Below, piece after piece: positions 42,274-51,194 of a stretch of DNA of 64,000 nucleotides (position 1 is its first letter; each line of letters starts with the position of its first letter). The stretch is from Lachnospiraceae bacterium C10. Its GTDB lineage: Bacteria; Bacillota; Clostridia; Lachnospirales; Lachnospiraceae. The translations under genes were made by a program, and so were the position numbers. The notes below the pieces were generated by a model. It was given only the letters and a program-made list of their open reading frames with translations. It was not told the DNA's origin and ran no database searches. The DNA lies in the NCBI GenBank assembly GCA_900100095.1, contig FMTN01000017.1:35737-99736 (forward strand), given 5' to 3'.

Positions 42274-44205
42274 ATGTGGAACCTTGACTATACAATACCG
42301 ACATTCCTGATTCTGACCGTCATTCTGATCTACTATATCACGCGTCCACGAATCAAAATACGAATGAACCGCACCTTCATTACTCTGATTTTTGTTAATC
42401 TTGCGACCATGGTTTCCGACTACATTGCGACGACCATGGATATTTCTCATGCATCCTATTCCATTTCGCTTTTATACATCGCAAATATGTTATTCTTTTT
42501 CTTTTATGTATTGCGAAGTTATCTTTTTTACCGGTTTACCGTTGATGCATTGGCCATTCATCCAGGAATCTGCTCACCGGTAGAGCTGACCGGTTTTGCT
42601 GTAATTTTCGTATCACAGCTTCTCGTACTTGTCAGCCCTTGGCTTCATACGGTGTTTTCCATTGACAACCTTGGATACCATTCCGGACCAGCCTACCCTA
42701 TGATGACCGTTCATTTCCTTTATTTTGTCATCATATCCATCCTTTTACTGCTTACAAAAGGGAAGGATCTGAGCTTTTTCCGGTTTACCTCCATTCTTGC
42801 CTACAATATGATTCTCCTGCTGGGTATCTTTATCCGACTGATTCTGCCACATGTGCTACTGATGGACCTGTTTACCCTGCTTGCTATTATTATTTCGTTC
42901 CTGTCTTTCCAGAATCCGACCAACTATCTGGAGGAGCGGACACGGTTTTTCAACCAGCAAGCCTTTGAAACGGCTGTCCATGAGATGATCGCTTCCCATA
43001 AAAGCTATCAGATCCTTGGATTCATCCTGAAGAACTACACCGACAACCGGATTCTCTACGGCAATACACAGATGGATAGCGGGCTTAATGCCATTGCAGG
43101 TTACCTCCGTCAGAACTATCCGAAGTTCACCTACTTTTACCTCGGCAGTGGAAGATTTATCCTGCAGGCACCGGAAAGTGCAGATCTGAAGGAAGTACAG
43201 GAGAATCTTCTTTCACGCTTTCATCGCTCCTGGAACGGTAATAACGCCAAACTCTACCTTCAGGTCGGGTTCATCACGGTAAATTCCCGTCAATCCTTCG
43301 ACAGCGATGAACAGTTCCTGGACTGTCTTCATTCCACCTTCCGGCAGGCGGACAACATCACCAAAAACAATTGTCTTGTGATCGATGAAGAACATAAAAA
43401 AGCGAGAGAGCATTACCTTGATATGAAACGCTCCGTAGAGAATGCCATCAAGAAGAGTGACGTTTTAGTGTATCTGCAGCCGATCATCGATGCCTCCACC
43501 GGGAAGCTGGCCGGGGCAGAGGCGCTGACAAGGTTAAAGGATCCAAAGCTTGGAATGATCATGCCCTCCGAATTTATCCCCCTGGCAGAAGAGAACGGAA
43601 GTATTTTGACCATGGGAGAGCAGATTTTCCGGAAAGCCTGTGAATTTATGGTATACTACGGGAAGCAGATTTCCCTTCCATGGATCAATGTGAATCTTTC
43701 CCCGATCCAATGCCTCGATCACAATCTTCCGGAGGAATTCTATAATATTATTAAAGAATATAGCCTTACTCCGGATCAGATTCGTCTCGAGATTACAGAG
43801 GAGGAAAATATTGACCATAACCTGTTGCAACAGCAGATTCACAGCATGGAAGAGAAGGGGTTTTCCTTCATTCTGGATGACTACGGAACCGGATATTCCA
43901 ATATCGACCGGATTAAGAAGCTTTCCTTTCATCATATCAAGATGGATAAGAGCATTGTATGGGAGTACTTCAAAAAGCCGGATGATATCCTCCCGTTGAC
44001 CGTTCAGATGTTTCGAAGCCTTGGAATGTCTGTCACAGCCGAAGGCGTTGAAACCGCTGAAATGGCAGAAGAACTGACAAAAATGGGCTGTACCCATCTG
44101 CAAGGCTACTATTACGCCAAGCCGATGCCGATGGAACAGTTCTATGAAACGACCATTAGCAAAAAAGGAGAACACTATGAAACTAGCCTTTATCGGGACC
44201 GGTAA
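42274..44205 (+). CDS. Membrane EAL-domain cyclic-di-GMP phosphodiesterase with degenerate GGDEF-like domain
   Basis: The 643-residue protein has about seven N-terminal membrane helices (residues ~8-215) forming a sensory domain. A GGDEF-like fold without the GGDEF triad follows (~225-375; the equivalent region reads GSGRFILQ). The EAL domain has the signature E416-A-L, substrate/metal residues in NVNLSPIQ, EITEEEN and DDYGTGYSN, the catalytic Lys in IKMDKSIV, and AEGVET. All catalytic positions seem intact, so it should hydrolyse c-di-GMP to pGpG. The 3' end overlaps the next gene by 29 bases. Confidence 0.9.
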   Translation: MWNLDYTIPTFLILTVILIYYITRPRIKIRMNRTFITLIFVNLATMVSDYIATTMDISHASYSISLLYIANMLFFFFYVLRSYLFYRFTVDALAIHPGICSPVELTGFAVIFVSQLLVLVSPWLHTVFSIDNLGYHSGPAYPMMTVHFLYFVIISILLLLTKGKDLSFFRFTSILAYNMILLLGIFIRLILPHVLLMDLFTLLAIIISFLSFQNPTNYLEERTRFFNQQAFETAVHEMIASHKSYQILGFILKNYTDNRILYGNTQMDSGLNAIAGYLRQNYPKFTYFYLGSGRFILQAPESADLKEVQENLLSRFHRSWNGNNAKLYLQVGFITVNSRQSFDSDEQFLDCLHSTFRQADNITKNNCLVIDEEHKKAREHYLDMKRSVENAIKKSDVLVYLQPIIDASTGKLAGAEALTRLKDPKLGMIMPSEFIPLAEENGSILTMGEQIFRKACEFMVYYGKQISLPWINVNLSPIQCLDHNLPEEFYNIIKEYSLTPDQIRLEITEEENIDHNLLQQQIHSMEEKGFSFILDDYGTGYSNIDRIKKLSFHHIKMDKSIVWEYFKKPDDILPLTVQMFRSLGMSVTAEGVETAEMAEELTKMGCTHLQGYYYAKPMPMEQFYETTISKKGEHYETSLYRDR

Positions 44206-45211
44206 AATTATTGCTGACGCGCTTCACGCCGTCACACCAATTCAGGAACTGGAGAAAACCGCCATTTTTGCCCGTCCTCACAGCAAAGAAAAGGGCGAGG
44301 CACTGGCAAAAGAATACGGCATCAAAGAGGTCTATACCGACTACGACCTTCTTCTTGCATCTTCCGAGGCCGACACCGTCTATATCGGTCTCATCAACAG
44401 CGCCCACTATTCCTATGGCAAAAAGGCGCTTATGGCCGGCAAGAACGTTATCATGGAAAAGCCTTTTACCGCAACCTACGAGCAGGCGAAAGATTTGCAG
44501 GAGACTGCCAAAGCTCATAATGTCTGCATTATGGAAGCTGTCACCGTCCTTCACAGCCCGATTGTGGATGAGATGAAGAAGAATCTTACACATCTTGGAC
44601 CTGTTAAGGCCATTATGTGCAATTATTCCCAGTATTCCAGCCGTTACGATAACTACCTTGCCAAAGAAGTGGAGCATGCCTTTGACCCGGCTTTCTACGG
44701 CGGAGCTTTATATGACATCAATATTTATAATATTCATTATTGTGTTGAACTTTTCGGAGCACCGAAAAAGGTCAGCTACTTCCCGAATATCGGCTTCAAT
44801 GGAATCGATACCTCCGGAATTGCCATCCTCGAATATGAAAACTTCGTTGCATCCTGCACCGGTGCCAAAGATGCCGACAGCCCGGGCTTTATTTCCATCC
44901 AGGGAGAGCAGGGGTATATGAAGATCAATGGCAAGCCAAATGTTGCCTACCACCTGGATGTGGAATATGCCAACCCGGATATTAAAGAAAAGGTGAAAGA
45001 TGAAGCAGGTGCCATGGTACGCGCCACAATCAAGGAACATTTTGAAGCACCGGCTGATTTTCATAGAATGACAAGAGAATTCCGAGACTTTGTACGGATT
45101 ATAGACGAAAAAAACTATGATGCCGCAGAAAAGAGTCTGCAGGAATCCCTTACCACAATTAAGATATTGGAAGAAGCAAGAAACTTTGCCGGCATAGTCT
45201 TCGGTGAATAA
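44177..45211 (+). CDS. Gfo/Idh/MocA family oxidoreductase
   Basis: A 344-residue NAD(P)-dependent sugar or polyol dehydrogenase. The Rossmann motif is LAFIGTGKIIADAL at the N-terminus, EKPFTATYEQAKDL contains the conserved EKP lysine, and GGALYDINIYNIHYCVELFG in the C-terminal domain carries the catalytic-region GxxxDxxxY/H pattern. The start is at 44177 with AAAAAGGAGAA upstream, inside the 3' end of the EAL gene in another frame. Substrate is unknown. A strong terminator follows. Confidence 0.9.
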   Translation: MKLAFIGTGKIIADALHAVTPIQELEKTAIFARPHSKEKGEALAKEYGIKEVYTDYDLLLASSEADTVYIGLINSAHYSYGKKALMAGKNVIMEKPFTATYEQAKDLQETAKAHNVCIMEAVTVLHSPIVDEMKKNLTHLGPVKAIMCNYSQYSSRYDNYLAKEVEHAFDPAFYGGALYDINIYNIHYCVELFGAPKKVSYFPNIGFNGIDTSGIAILEYENFVASCTGAKDADSPGFISIQGEQGYMKINGKPNVAYHLDVEYANPDIKEKVKDEAGAMVRATIKEHFEAPADFHRMTREFRDFVRIIDEKNYDAAEKSLQESLTTIKILEEARNFAGIVFGE

Positions 45212-45214
45212 AAG

Positions 45215-45249
45215 AAATGCTGTGAAACATTCTGTTTCACAGCATTTTA
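45215..45249. terminator. Bidirectional terminator
   Basis: AAATGCTGTGAAACA (45215-45229) pairs perfectly with TGTTTCACAGCATTT (45233-45247) around TTC. It sits between convergent genes and has short T runs on both sides. Confidence 0.9.
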
Positions 45250-45269
45250 TGCCTTATCTGGCACTTGAA

Positions 45270-45758
45270 TTAGATTTCATCTAAAAGCTTTTGCTTTTCC
45301 TGTTCAAACTCCTCCAAAGTGAGCATACCGCTTTCCTTAAGAATCTGAAGCTTTTCCACCCGCAGCTTAAAGTCAGAAGAAGAATCAAACGTCTCCTTTG
45401 CAGGACACTTATCCTTTTCCTCTTTCATCTGCTTGGCCAAAGATATACGCTTTAGAATTTCTTCCTTTGCCTCCTCCATATTGGAAAGATTTGGAAGATA
45501 AAGATAGTCGGTATAACTGTCGGTTCTGAAGTTCAACAGATTTTCAGTTGAAATCAAAAGGCAGGTCAAACCTTTTAATTTCGTAATCGTCACATCCTTA
45601 ATCAGGGAATAACGCAATTCAAAGGGGGAAGCACTGAACGTTCCCTGAACCATATAGGCACCCTGACCATGAATCCGCTTATCCTCCAAGACGAGCTTAA
45701 CCTGCTTTTCTCCGGCAAATAATCCCTTCTTATAGGTTCCAGTGTATTCTAACATCAT
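45270..45758 (-). CDS. SHOCT-domain protein downstream of DUF956
   Basis: The 162-residue protein ends with a SHOCT helix pair (EKLQILKESGMLTLEEFEQEK followed by KLL), a short oligomerisation module. Its N-terminal ~90 residues form a beta domain resembling bacterial PH-like folds (YTGTYKKGLFAGEKQVKLVL). I place the start at the ATG of 45758, following GGAAGGAAG that overlaps the DUF956 stop; the longer frame would run back into that gene. It is translationally linked to DUF956. Role is unknown. Confidence 0.75.
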   Translation of the reverse strand: MMLEYTGTYKKGLFAGEKQVKLVLEDKRIHGQGAYMVQGTFSASPFELRYSLIKDVTITKLKGLTCLLISTENLLNFRTDSYTDYLYLPNLSNMEEAKEEILKRISLAKQMKEEKDKCPAKETFDSSSDFKLRVEKLQILKESGMLTLEEFEQEKQKLLDEI

Positions 45759-45762
45759 CCGT

Positions 45763-46146
45763 CTACTTCCTTCCAATGTGAAGCAGTCCCTTGATTCCAT
45801 TGCGAAGTACATCAATCAGGGAGATGGATTTCTGCAAACGATCCTCCGGAATATATGCCTTGCAGGCGCGTAACGTCGCCTTATTATTCCTCGTGGAAAA
45901 AGAGAAATACCGGTCCGGATAATTCTTCAGAAAAATTGCAAAACGCGTAATATATTTATTAAAGTAAACAGACGCTGCAATATAGTCAATCTCAGACCAT
46001 GGAATCTGGATATTATCCTGTGGATTCTTCTCATTATAATACTCAAAAGCCTTATCCCCGATCATAACGTCACCATAACTGTTAAATCCGGTATAAGAAG
46101 TAGCTTTTGCAGTGTAATCTACCTTCGTATTCATTGACTGTGCCAT
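45763..46146 (-). CDS. DUF956 (ManO-like) mannose-PTS-associated protein
   Basis: The 127-residue protein matches DUF956, encoded in most Firmicutes mannose PTS loci: VDYTAKATSYTGFNSYGDVMIGDKAFEY and PWSEIDYIAASVYFNKYITRF are family-wide segments (divided here). Its function is thought to be regulatory or accessory to IIC/IID. An AAGGAGG site lies close before the ATG. It lies beyond a terminator from manZ, so it is expressed by read-through or from an independent start. The PH-like fold of the next gene resembles its own strand pattern, hinting at related folds. Confidence 0.88.
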   Translation of the reverse strand: MAQSMNTKVDYTAKATSYTGFNSYGDVMIGDKAFEYYNEKNPQDNIQIPWSEIDYIAASVYFNKYITRFAIFLKNYPDRYFSFSTRNNKATLRACKAYIPEDRLQKSISLIDVLRNGIKGLLHIGRK

Positions 46147-46214
46147 ATCATTTCCTCCTTAGGACAGTTTATCATATTCCCCCGACAATCCGCAATTCTT
46201 CCCCTGTCCTTTCA

Positions 46215-46256
46215 TAAAAAAGCCGGACTACCCAGCTTACGCTAGGCAGTCCGGCT
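46215..46256 (-). terminator. Terminator of the mannose PTS operon
   Basis: On the minus strand AGCCGGACT (complement of 46248-46256) pairs with AGTCCGGCT (complement of 46221-46229), followed by T6. It separates manZ from the DUF956 gene. Confidence 0.92.
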
Positions 46257-46280
46257 CAGATTTCATTGCGTTTGATGTGA

Positions 46281-47198
46281 TTACATTAAACCAATCCAAC
46301 GAGCGAAGATACCGAATGCGAACATACCGATAATGATCACGATTGGAGATACGTGCTTCTTAAGAAGCTTACAGCAGAGCAGTGTAAGAAGAACTGCTGC
46401 AAGTCCCGGAATCAGCTGATCAAGGTTAGCCTGAAGTGTTGTAACCTTATCCTGATTTAATCCGGTAGCACCAAGAGCAGAGTACTGCTCTAATGCAGAC
46501 TTGATACCCTCAGCATCACCTGTAATCTTAGACCAATCGATGAACGCACCATCCTGCTGCTGAACAGTAGATACAACCGGTGCAAAACCGATAGAAACCC
46601 AACGCTGTACAAGAGCACCGATGATAAACATACCAAGAACAGATGCTCCTGTTGTAATCTTACCTAATACACCACCGGAAAGGTTCTTGGTAATAGATGT
46701 TCCAAGCTTATAACCCATTGTTGTGGTATAGAAGATAAATGCCATACGGATAACATTCCAAAGAATGAAGAATAACAGTGGTCCTACAATGCTACCGGAA
46801 GCAGCAAGAGAAGCACCTAAAGCTCCAAGGATTGGACGAACTGTGAACCAGAATACCGGATCACCGACACCTGCTAAAGGTCCCATCATACCAACCTTAA
46901 CACCCTGGATTGTAGCATCATCTACTGGCACACCATTTGCACGCTCTTCCTCAAGAGCAAGTGTAACACCTACTACTGGAGCAGATACGTATGGATGTGT
47001 GTTGTAGAACTCAAGGTGACGCTTTAAAGCAGCGATCTGCTGATCCTTATCAGGATATAACTTCTTGATAGCCGGGATCATAGAATAAGCCCAACCACCA
47101 TTCTGCATTCTCTCATAGTTCCAAGAACCCTGAAGGAACTGATGGCGCCATGCAACGGCATTAATGTCTTTCTGTGTTAACTGTACTTTCTTTTCCAT
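46281..47198 (-). CDS. manZ: PTS mannose/fructose/sorbose family IID component
   Basis: The 305-residue IID membrane subunit begins QLTQKDINAVAWRHQFLQGSW with the conserved WNYERMQNGGWAYSMIP stretch nearby. GVKVGMMGPLAGVGDPVFW is the loop that binds the sugar together with IIC. One or two C-terminal membrane helices follow. The lengthened loop near residues 215-255 (DWSKITGDAEGIKSALE) resembles mannose-type IID proteins that carry insertions. GAAAGGAGGAA is the ribosome site and 17 bases separate it from manY. Family assignment is firm; mannose or glucose as substrate is inferred. Confidence 0.94.
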   Translation of the reverse strand: MEKKVQLTQKDINAVAWRHQFLQGSWNYERMQNGGWAYSMIPAIKKLYPDKDQQIAALKRHLEFYNTHPYVSAPVVGVTLALEEERANGVPVDDATIQGVKVGMMGPLAGVGDPVFWFTVRPILGALGASLAASGSIVGPLLFFILWNVIRMAFIFYTTTMGYKLGTSITKNLSGGVLGKITTGASVLGMFIIGALVQRWVSIGFAPVVSTVQQQDGAFIDWSKITGDAEGIKSALEQYSALGATGLNQDKVTTLQANLDQLIPGLAAVLLTLLCCKLLKKHVSPIVIIIGMFAFGIFARWIGLM

Positions 47199-47215
47199 TG
47201 TTCGTTCCTCCTTTC

Positions 47216-48028
47216 TTACTCGTAGTCGTTCAAGATGTCGCCAAGAGGATCTCCTGATCCACCATTGTTACCACCCTTAGCACCAGCTTCCTTAAGTCCA
47301 AGGTAGATCAGAGCCATAGCAAGACCGATCAGACCAAGAGAGATCAGTGTAAGCTGACCAAGTGCAGCAAGACAGAAACCTAAGATAAAGAAAGGCCAAA
47401 CTTCCTTTGTAGCCATCATGTTAAGAACCATTGCATAACCTACGGCAGCAACCATTCCACCACCTACAGCCATACCACCGGATACAACAGCCGGCATAGC
47501 CTCTAAGATCTTCTGTACAGACTCAGATGGGATTGCGCAAAGCATAGCTGCTGGAACCGCAATACGGATACCCTGTAAGCAAATAGCAGCGATCTGCCAA
47601 AGCTCAACGCCTCTGATGTTACCCTTCTCAGCCTCAGCATCCATAGCGTGAACCATTGGGATAGCGATTGTACGGCAGATCATTGTAAGGAAAAGACCTG
47701 CTACAGAAAGAGCAACTGCAGATGGGATAGCGTTTGCAATAACGTCAGCAGACTTTGTTGCACCGCCGATACCCTTCATAACGATGATAGCAGAAGCTAC
47801 AGAAGCAAGAGCAGCATCCGGAGCTACAGCAGCACCGATGTTAGCCCAGCCAAGAGCCATCAGCTGAAGGGAACCACCAAGGATGATACCCTCTGTTGGA
47901 TGACCACATACAATACCGATTAATGTACAAGCGACCAGTGGCTGATGGAACTGGAACTCATCGAGAATTCCTTCCATACCTGCCAGGAAGGCCACAAGAA
48001 TGACTAAAATAATTGAAATAGCACTCAT
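47216..48028 (-). CDS. manY: PTS mannose/fructose/sorbose family IIC component
   Basis: The 270-residue IIC subunit contains ACTLIGIVCGHPTEGIILGG and SLQLMALGWANIGAAVAPD, the signature region of the mannose-type IIC channel, and six to seven membrane helices. AGGAGGAAAA is the ribosome site. It sits between IIAB (23 bases upstream) and IID (17 bases downstream) in the usual order, forming one transporter. Confidence 0.95.
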   Translation of the reverse strand: MSAISIILVILVAFLAGMEGILDEFQFHQPLVACTLIGIVCGHPTEGIILGGSLQLMALGWANIGAAVAPDAALASVASAIIVMKGIGGATKSADVIANAIPSAVALSVAGLFLTMICRTIAIPMVHAMDAEAEKGNIRGVELWQIAAICLQGIRIAVPAAMLCAIPSESVQKILEAMPAVVSGGMAVGGGMVAAVGYAMVLNMMATKEVWPFFILGFCLAALGQLTLISLGLIGLAMALIYLGLKEAGAKGGNNGGSGDPLGDILNDYE

Positions 48029-48051
48029 ATTTTCCTCCTCTAGGATTAAGA

Positions 48052-49038
48052 TTACATTCCAAGCTCAGCCTTTGCCTTCTTCATCATGTTGTCGAAGTTC
48101 TCAGGTGAGTCTGCAGGAACTTTACGTACGTCAAATTTGATACCACGAGCCAAGAGCTTATCGAAAGCCTCAACATCTTCCTTACCCATTGCAACTGCCT
48201 TAGTAAGTACAACCTTACCGATGGAGTGAGCAATAGAACCGATGTTAACCTTCTCGATCTCAAGACCACCCTCAACAGCAGCCAGAAGATCCTGTGGATT
48301 CTCAAACAAGAGCATAGCCTTTGTTGCACCGAAACGTGGGTCCTTCTGAACTTCACACATCTTCTTAATAGGTACAACATTTGCCTTAACTCCCGGAGGA
48401 GCAGCTTCTGTAATCATCGTCTTACGAAGCTCATCATGGGCAACACCGTCAGATACACAGATGATACGATCTGGATTAACGGCCTTTGTCCAAGCGGTTG
48501 CTACCTGACCGTGAAGGAGACGGGTATCGAGACGAACATGAACATATTTGATCTTACCGTCACCGAGTACAGTTCCTTCTGGGATAGCACCCTGTGCTGC
48601 TGGAGCAGCAGCTGTTGCTGTAGCCTTTGGAGCTACATCTAAACTTTCCGGCTTAACCTTAACACCATCACGTGATGCTCCAAGGATCTGAGAAGCGATC
48701 TCCTGAGCAGACTCACTTGTGAATCTAGCTCCGTATGCCTCGATCAACATTGGAAGATTAAGACCTGTTACAATTGCCCAGGTATCCTCATGACCAGCGA
48801 TGAGAGCACTTGCCTGATTAAAAGGTGTGCCTCCCCATAAGTCACAAAGGAAGAGAACCTGAGTTGGATCGTCGAAAGATGCGATAGCATCTTCCATTTG
48901 TTTGCGGATAGCGTCAGGACCATCACTTGGCATAAGTGTACAAGCCTTGACATTCTCCTGTGCGCCAAGGATCATCTGACCGGACTGGAAGATTCCGGAA
49001 GCAAAGTCTCCATGGCTGGCAATGACAATTCCTACCAT
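48052..49038 (-). CDS. manX: PTS mannose family IIAB component
   Basis: The 328-residue cytoplasmic protein joins a IIA domain (phospho-acceptor His9 in IVIASHGDF; LFLCDLWGGTPFNQA) to a IIB domain (phospho-acceptor His176 in RLDTRLLHGQVATAW) through an Ala/Pro-rich linker at about 137-153. It receives phosphate from HPr and passes it to the incoming sugar. The ribosome site is AAAGGGG. It is the first gene of the operon, about 30 bases after the promoter at 49072-49100. Confidence 0.95.
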   Translation of the reverse strand: MVGIVIASHGDFASGIFQSGQMILGAQENVKACTLMPSDGPDAIRKQMEDAIASFDDPTQVLFLCDLWGGTPFNQASALIAGHEDTWAIVTGLNLPMLIEAYGARFTSESAQEIASQILGASRDGVKVKPESLDVAPKATATAAAPAAQGAIPEGTVLGDGKIKYVHVRLDTRLLHGQVATAWTKAVNPDRIICVSDGVAHDELRKTMITEAAPPGVKANVVPIKKMCEVQKDPRFGATKAMLLFENPQDLLAAVEGGLEIEKVNIGSIAHSIGKVVLTKAVAMGKEDVEAFDKLLARGIKFDVRKVPADSPENFDNMMKKAKAELGM

Positions 49039-49071
49039 TTTTCATACCCCTTTCTGATGTAGTATGGACAC

Positions 49072-49100
49072 ATTTTACTATTTCTTTGCACAGGATGCAA
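49072..49100 (-). promoter_or_regulatory. Promoter of the mannose PTS operon
   Basis: On the minus strand TTGCAT (complement of 49095-49100), 17 bases and TAAAAT (complement of 49072-49077). It lies between the terminator of the upstream gene and manX. No good catabolite-response element was found at it. Confidence 0.65.
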
Positions 49101-49123
49101 TGCTTTTGTGCGAAATTTACAAC

Positions 49124-49170
49124 AAAAAAAGACAATTATGCTCCGTTCCGCAAAACTTGACATAATTGTC
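49124..49170 (-). terminator. Terminator of the small gene upstream of manX
   Basis: On the minus strand GACAATTATG pairs with CATAATTGTC over 10 bp with a 20-base loop, followed by T7. Confidence 0.85.
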
Positions 49171-49185
49171 CCTTATAAAAATCTA

Positions 49186-49518
49186 TTATAAAATCTCGTC
49201 AAACAGTACTTCGCCCTTCCGGTCGGCACCACTTCCCGAAGAGCCCATTTTACACACAATATGGACATTTTTATCAGGAATCTTACCATGATCGGCAAGA
49301 GCATTCAGCAGGTCAAATAAATCGTCTTCGAAAACGTTTACCCTGCTGGTAGAAAGCGGGATGTCTAAAATTTTTTCTGTGTCATCTGCACGATTTATTG
49401 TGACCAAAATCACATATTCTTTGAATCCAACCGACTCCGAAACAACTTTCTCTGTTGCATAATCCACCTTTTTTGGTCTCTGGAAATGTTTTGCAATGTT
49501 ACTCATATCTGCTTTCAT
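49186..49518 (-). CDS. Hypothetical small protein upstream of the mannose PTS operon
   Basis: The 110-residue soluble protein starts at the ATG of 49518, after an AGGAGG site; the longer frame has no ribosome site. It is mixed alpha/beta with a central GFKEYVILVTINRAD strand, an acidic helix EDDLFDLLNAL and a Gly/Ser-rich CKMGSSGSGADRKGE turn that could bind phosphate. No domain is recognised. It has its own terminator, so it is not part of the PTS transcript, though the adjacency may be meaningful. Confidence 0.65.
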   Translation of the reverse strand: MKADMSNIAKHFQRPKKVDYATEKVVSESVGFKEYVILVTINRADDTEKILDIPLSTSRVNVFEDDLFDLLNALADHGKIPDKNVHIVCKMGSSGSGADRKGEVLFDEIL

Positions 49519-49605
49519 GATGCTCCTCCTAAATTCAATCGAGGCTTTTACCCCAGACCGGGATAAAAACACTATCTATATTTTACTACATACAGATACA
49601 ATTGT

Positions 49606-49641
49606 AAAAAAGAGGGCAGAAGCGATACCGCTTCTGCCCTC
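49606..49641 (-). terminator. Terminator of the desulfoferrodoxin gene
   Basis: GAGGGCAGAAGCG (49612-49624) and CGCTTCTGCCCTC (49629-49641) are exact complements; T6 follows on the minus strand. Confidence 0.93.
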
Positions 49642-49677
49642 GGATAAATATAGTAGTTCCTTCTTAATTATCTCTTA

Positions 49678-50046
49678 TTATTTCTTCCAAAGTCCATGAA
49701 GATTGCAGTAAGCATAAGCTGCAACAACTTCGTCCCCATCTGCGATGGCGAAGACTGCCTTTGGTGCGTCCCCAGGATTTAATGCTTTTCTCTGCATTCC
49801 CTGCTTGGTTTCAAGGGCAATCCATTCAATATAATGCTCCGGAAGCATTGGATGTTCCACTTCACCAACCACAACTTCAATCTGATTACCGTTGACGGTA
49901 ATGACAGGAACGTGCTTCTCTGTAGCACCGTCAGAAGTATTGGCCACAAGTTCCTTCATCGGTTCCCCACAGCAAATGGTCTGTGGGCTTCCTCCCTTAA
50001 TTTCGCCGATAATCTTACCACATAACTCACACTTGAAAAATCTCAT
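49678..50046 (-). CDS. dfx: Desulfoferrodoxin (superoxide reductase, class I)
   Basis: The 122-residue enzyme reduces superoxide to hydrogen peroxide without making oxygen, suited to anaerobes. The N-terminal rubredoxin-like site uses Cys6, Cys9, Cys25 and Cys26. The catalytic Fe(His)4Cys site is formed by the HVPVI His, EHPMLPEHYIEW (two His), and Cys and His of YCNLHGLW. The EKHVPVI segment holds the Glu-Lys pair near the active site. The start at 50046 has a GGAGG site; the frame extends further but without support. It is monocistronic with its own terminator. Confidence 0.95.
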   Translation of the reverse strand: MRFFKCELCGKIIGEIKGGSPQTICCGEPMKELVANTSDGATEKHVPVITVNGNQIEVVVGEVEHPMLPEHYIEWIALETKQGMQRKALNPGDAPKAVFAIADGDEVVAAYAYCNLHGLWKK

Positions 50047-50258
50047 GATGCATCCTCCTTTTATCCTTTTATAAGTGACACACACAACTCCCTTCTTGTT
50101 TGATTTTAACAACAACAGGAGCCATATTCAACCGGATTTGTGCAGATTAACCATTCTTTTTTTCTTCTATTTGGAATCAATCCGTGGTATTATACTCTAG
50201 CGTCTTTCTTTCCTATTATATAGAGGAAAGACAATATTTTTTTATTAAGGATTATATC

Positions 50259-50537
50259 ATGGCACTTGAGAATAAAGAGGGGCAGATGATCTGCTTCCCC
50301 AATGAAGATTTGCTGACACAAATTGAAAATGATATTGCAACCTACGGACCCGACAAACGTGTAAAAGTCCTGTTTTATATGTTTGAAGGTGCACCTGTTT
50401 ACCTGAGTTATGACCTGGATGATACCATTGCAACCGAAGAGGAGACCGCTGCCGCCCGGCAGAAGGGGTGTAAGATCATCTATCTTGCACTGTACCAGGT
50501 TCACTCCCATGTTCTAAAGCAAAACTCTGCAATGTAA
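50259..50537 (+). CDS. Hypothetical small cytoplasmic protein
   Basis: The 92-residue acidic protein starts at ATG 50259 with AAGG eight bases upstream; the frame is open further but the extra part is implausible (FLSYYIEERQYFFIKDY) and overlaps the divergent promoter region. Strands KVLFYMFEG and PVYLSYDLDD alternate with a Glu/Ala-rich helix and a final KIIYLALYQVH strand. No family is recognised. It lies 30 bases before a DUF4317 gene and may be co-transcribed. Confidence 0.6.
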   Translation: MALENKEGQMICFPNEDLLTQIENDIATYGPDKRVKVLFYMFEGAPVYLSYDLDDTIATEEETAAARQKGCKIIYLALYQVHSHVLKQNSAM

Positions 50538-50567
50538 CCCATCCTTTTGGTTTTGAAGGAGAACACA

Positions 50568-51182
50568 ATGAAGTTCCATGACTTAAATCGTGATGACTTG
50601 CTAGAACTTACCCGACGCATGACTGTAAAGCGCAGTTGTATCTTTCGTACAGCCGGCGCCTACATGGACGAAGACGGGGAAATTGACGGATCCTTCAATA
50701 CCGGATTCTTAAAACTTTCTCCCGAAGAAAAGGAGAGCAATCTAAAACTCACTAAAACGGTTCTGTTTGGAAAAACCAACGACGAGGTCAAGGGTCTTTT
50801 CATTCCGTCTTCCTGCAAGGGTCCCGGCAGTATTTTTATGGCTTTAAACGCCTTAAAAGCATGTGAATTAAAAAACGATGCGCTTTTATACGATCTCTAC
50901 GAAATGATCGGCGCGAACTATCACAGCAACACGCCGTATTCCATTCGTTTCTATTATGGATGTTACGATATTCCGCGAAAGGGCAGTGACAAGGCCGAAC
51001 AGTGGGAGTCCGAAGAGACCTATTCCTTTATCATCGGCCTGATTTGTGACATAGATAAGAACTATGAAACAGGAGAAGTGAAAACCGGCTTCTTATTTCC
51101 GGCATACTTAAACCGCGGCGCTGCCGTGGATCTTGTTGCCATTTACAATGAAACCATCGGAGAAATACTATTTAAGGGGTAG
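50568..51182 (+). CDS. DUF4317 family protein
   Basis: The 204-residue cytoplasmic protein matches the DUF4317 layout: CIFRTAGAYMDEDGEIDGSF (the usual CISRICGCYVD-like start), a middle helix LYDLYEMIGANYHSNTPYSI, the DIPRKGSDKAEQWESEE segment (usually DIPGKT) and TGFLFPAYLNRGAAVDLVAIY. It is shorter than typical members (about 390), lacking the C-terminal domain. Function is unknown. The start is set at 50568 by GAAGGAG. The GH25 gene begins 12 bases downstream. Confidence 0.8.
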   Translation: MKFHDLNRDDLLELTRRMTVKRSCIFRTAGAYMDEDGEIDGSFNTGFLKLSPEEKESNLKLTKTVLFGKTNDEVKGLFIPSSCKGPGSIFMALNALKACELKNDALLYDLYEMIGANYHSNTPYSIRFYYGCYDIPRKGSDKAEQWESEETYSFIIGLICDIDKNYETGEVKTGFLFPAYLNRGAAVDLVAIYNETIGEILFKG

Positions 51183-51194
51183 GGGGGTACTCAA

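Noticed and set aside
44144..44176. Upstream extension of the Gfo/Idh/MocA start
   Set aside because: The added residues (MKRPLAKKENT) come before the conserved nucleotide-binding strand; the ATG at 44177 has a strong ribosome site.
49329..49342. Catabolite-response-like sequence CGAAAACGTTTACC near the mannose PTS
   Set aside because: It matches the consensus at the centre but not at either end, and lies inside a coding region well upstream of the PTS promoter.
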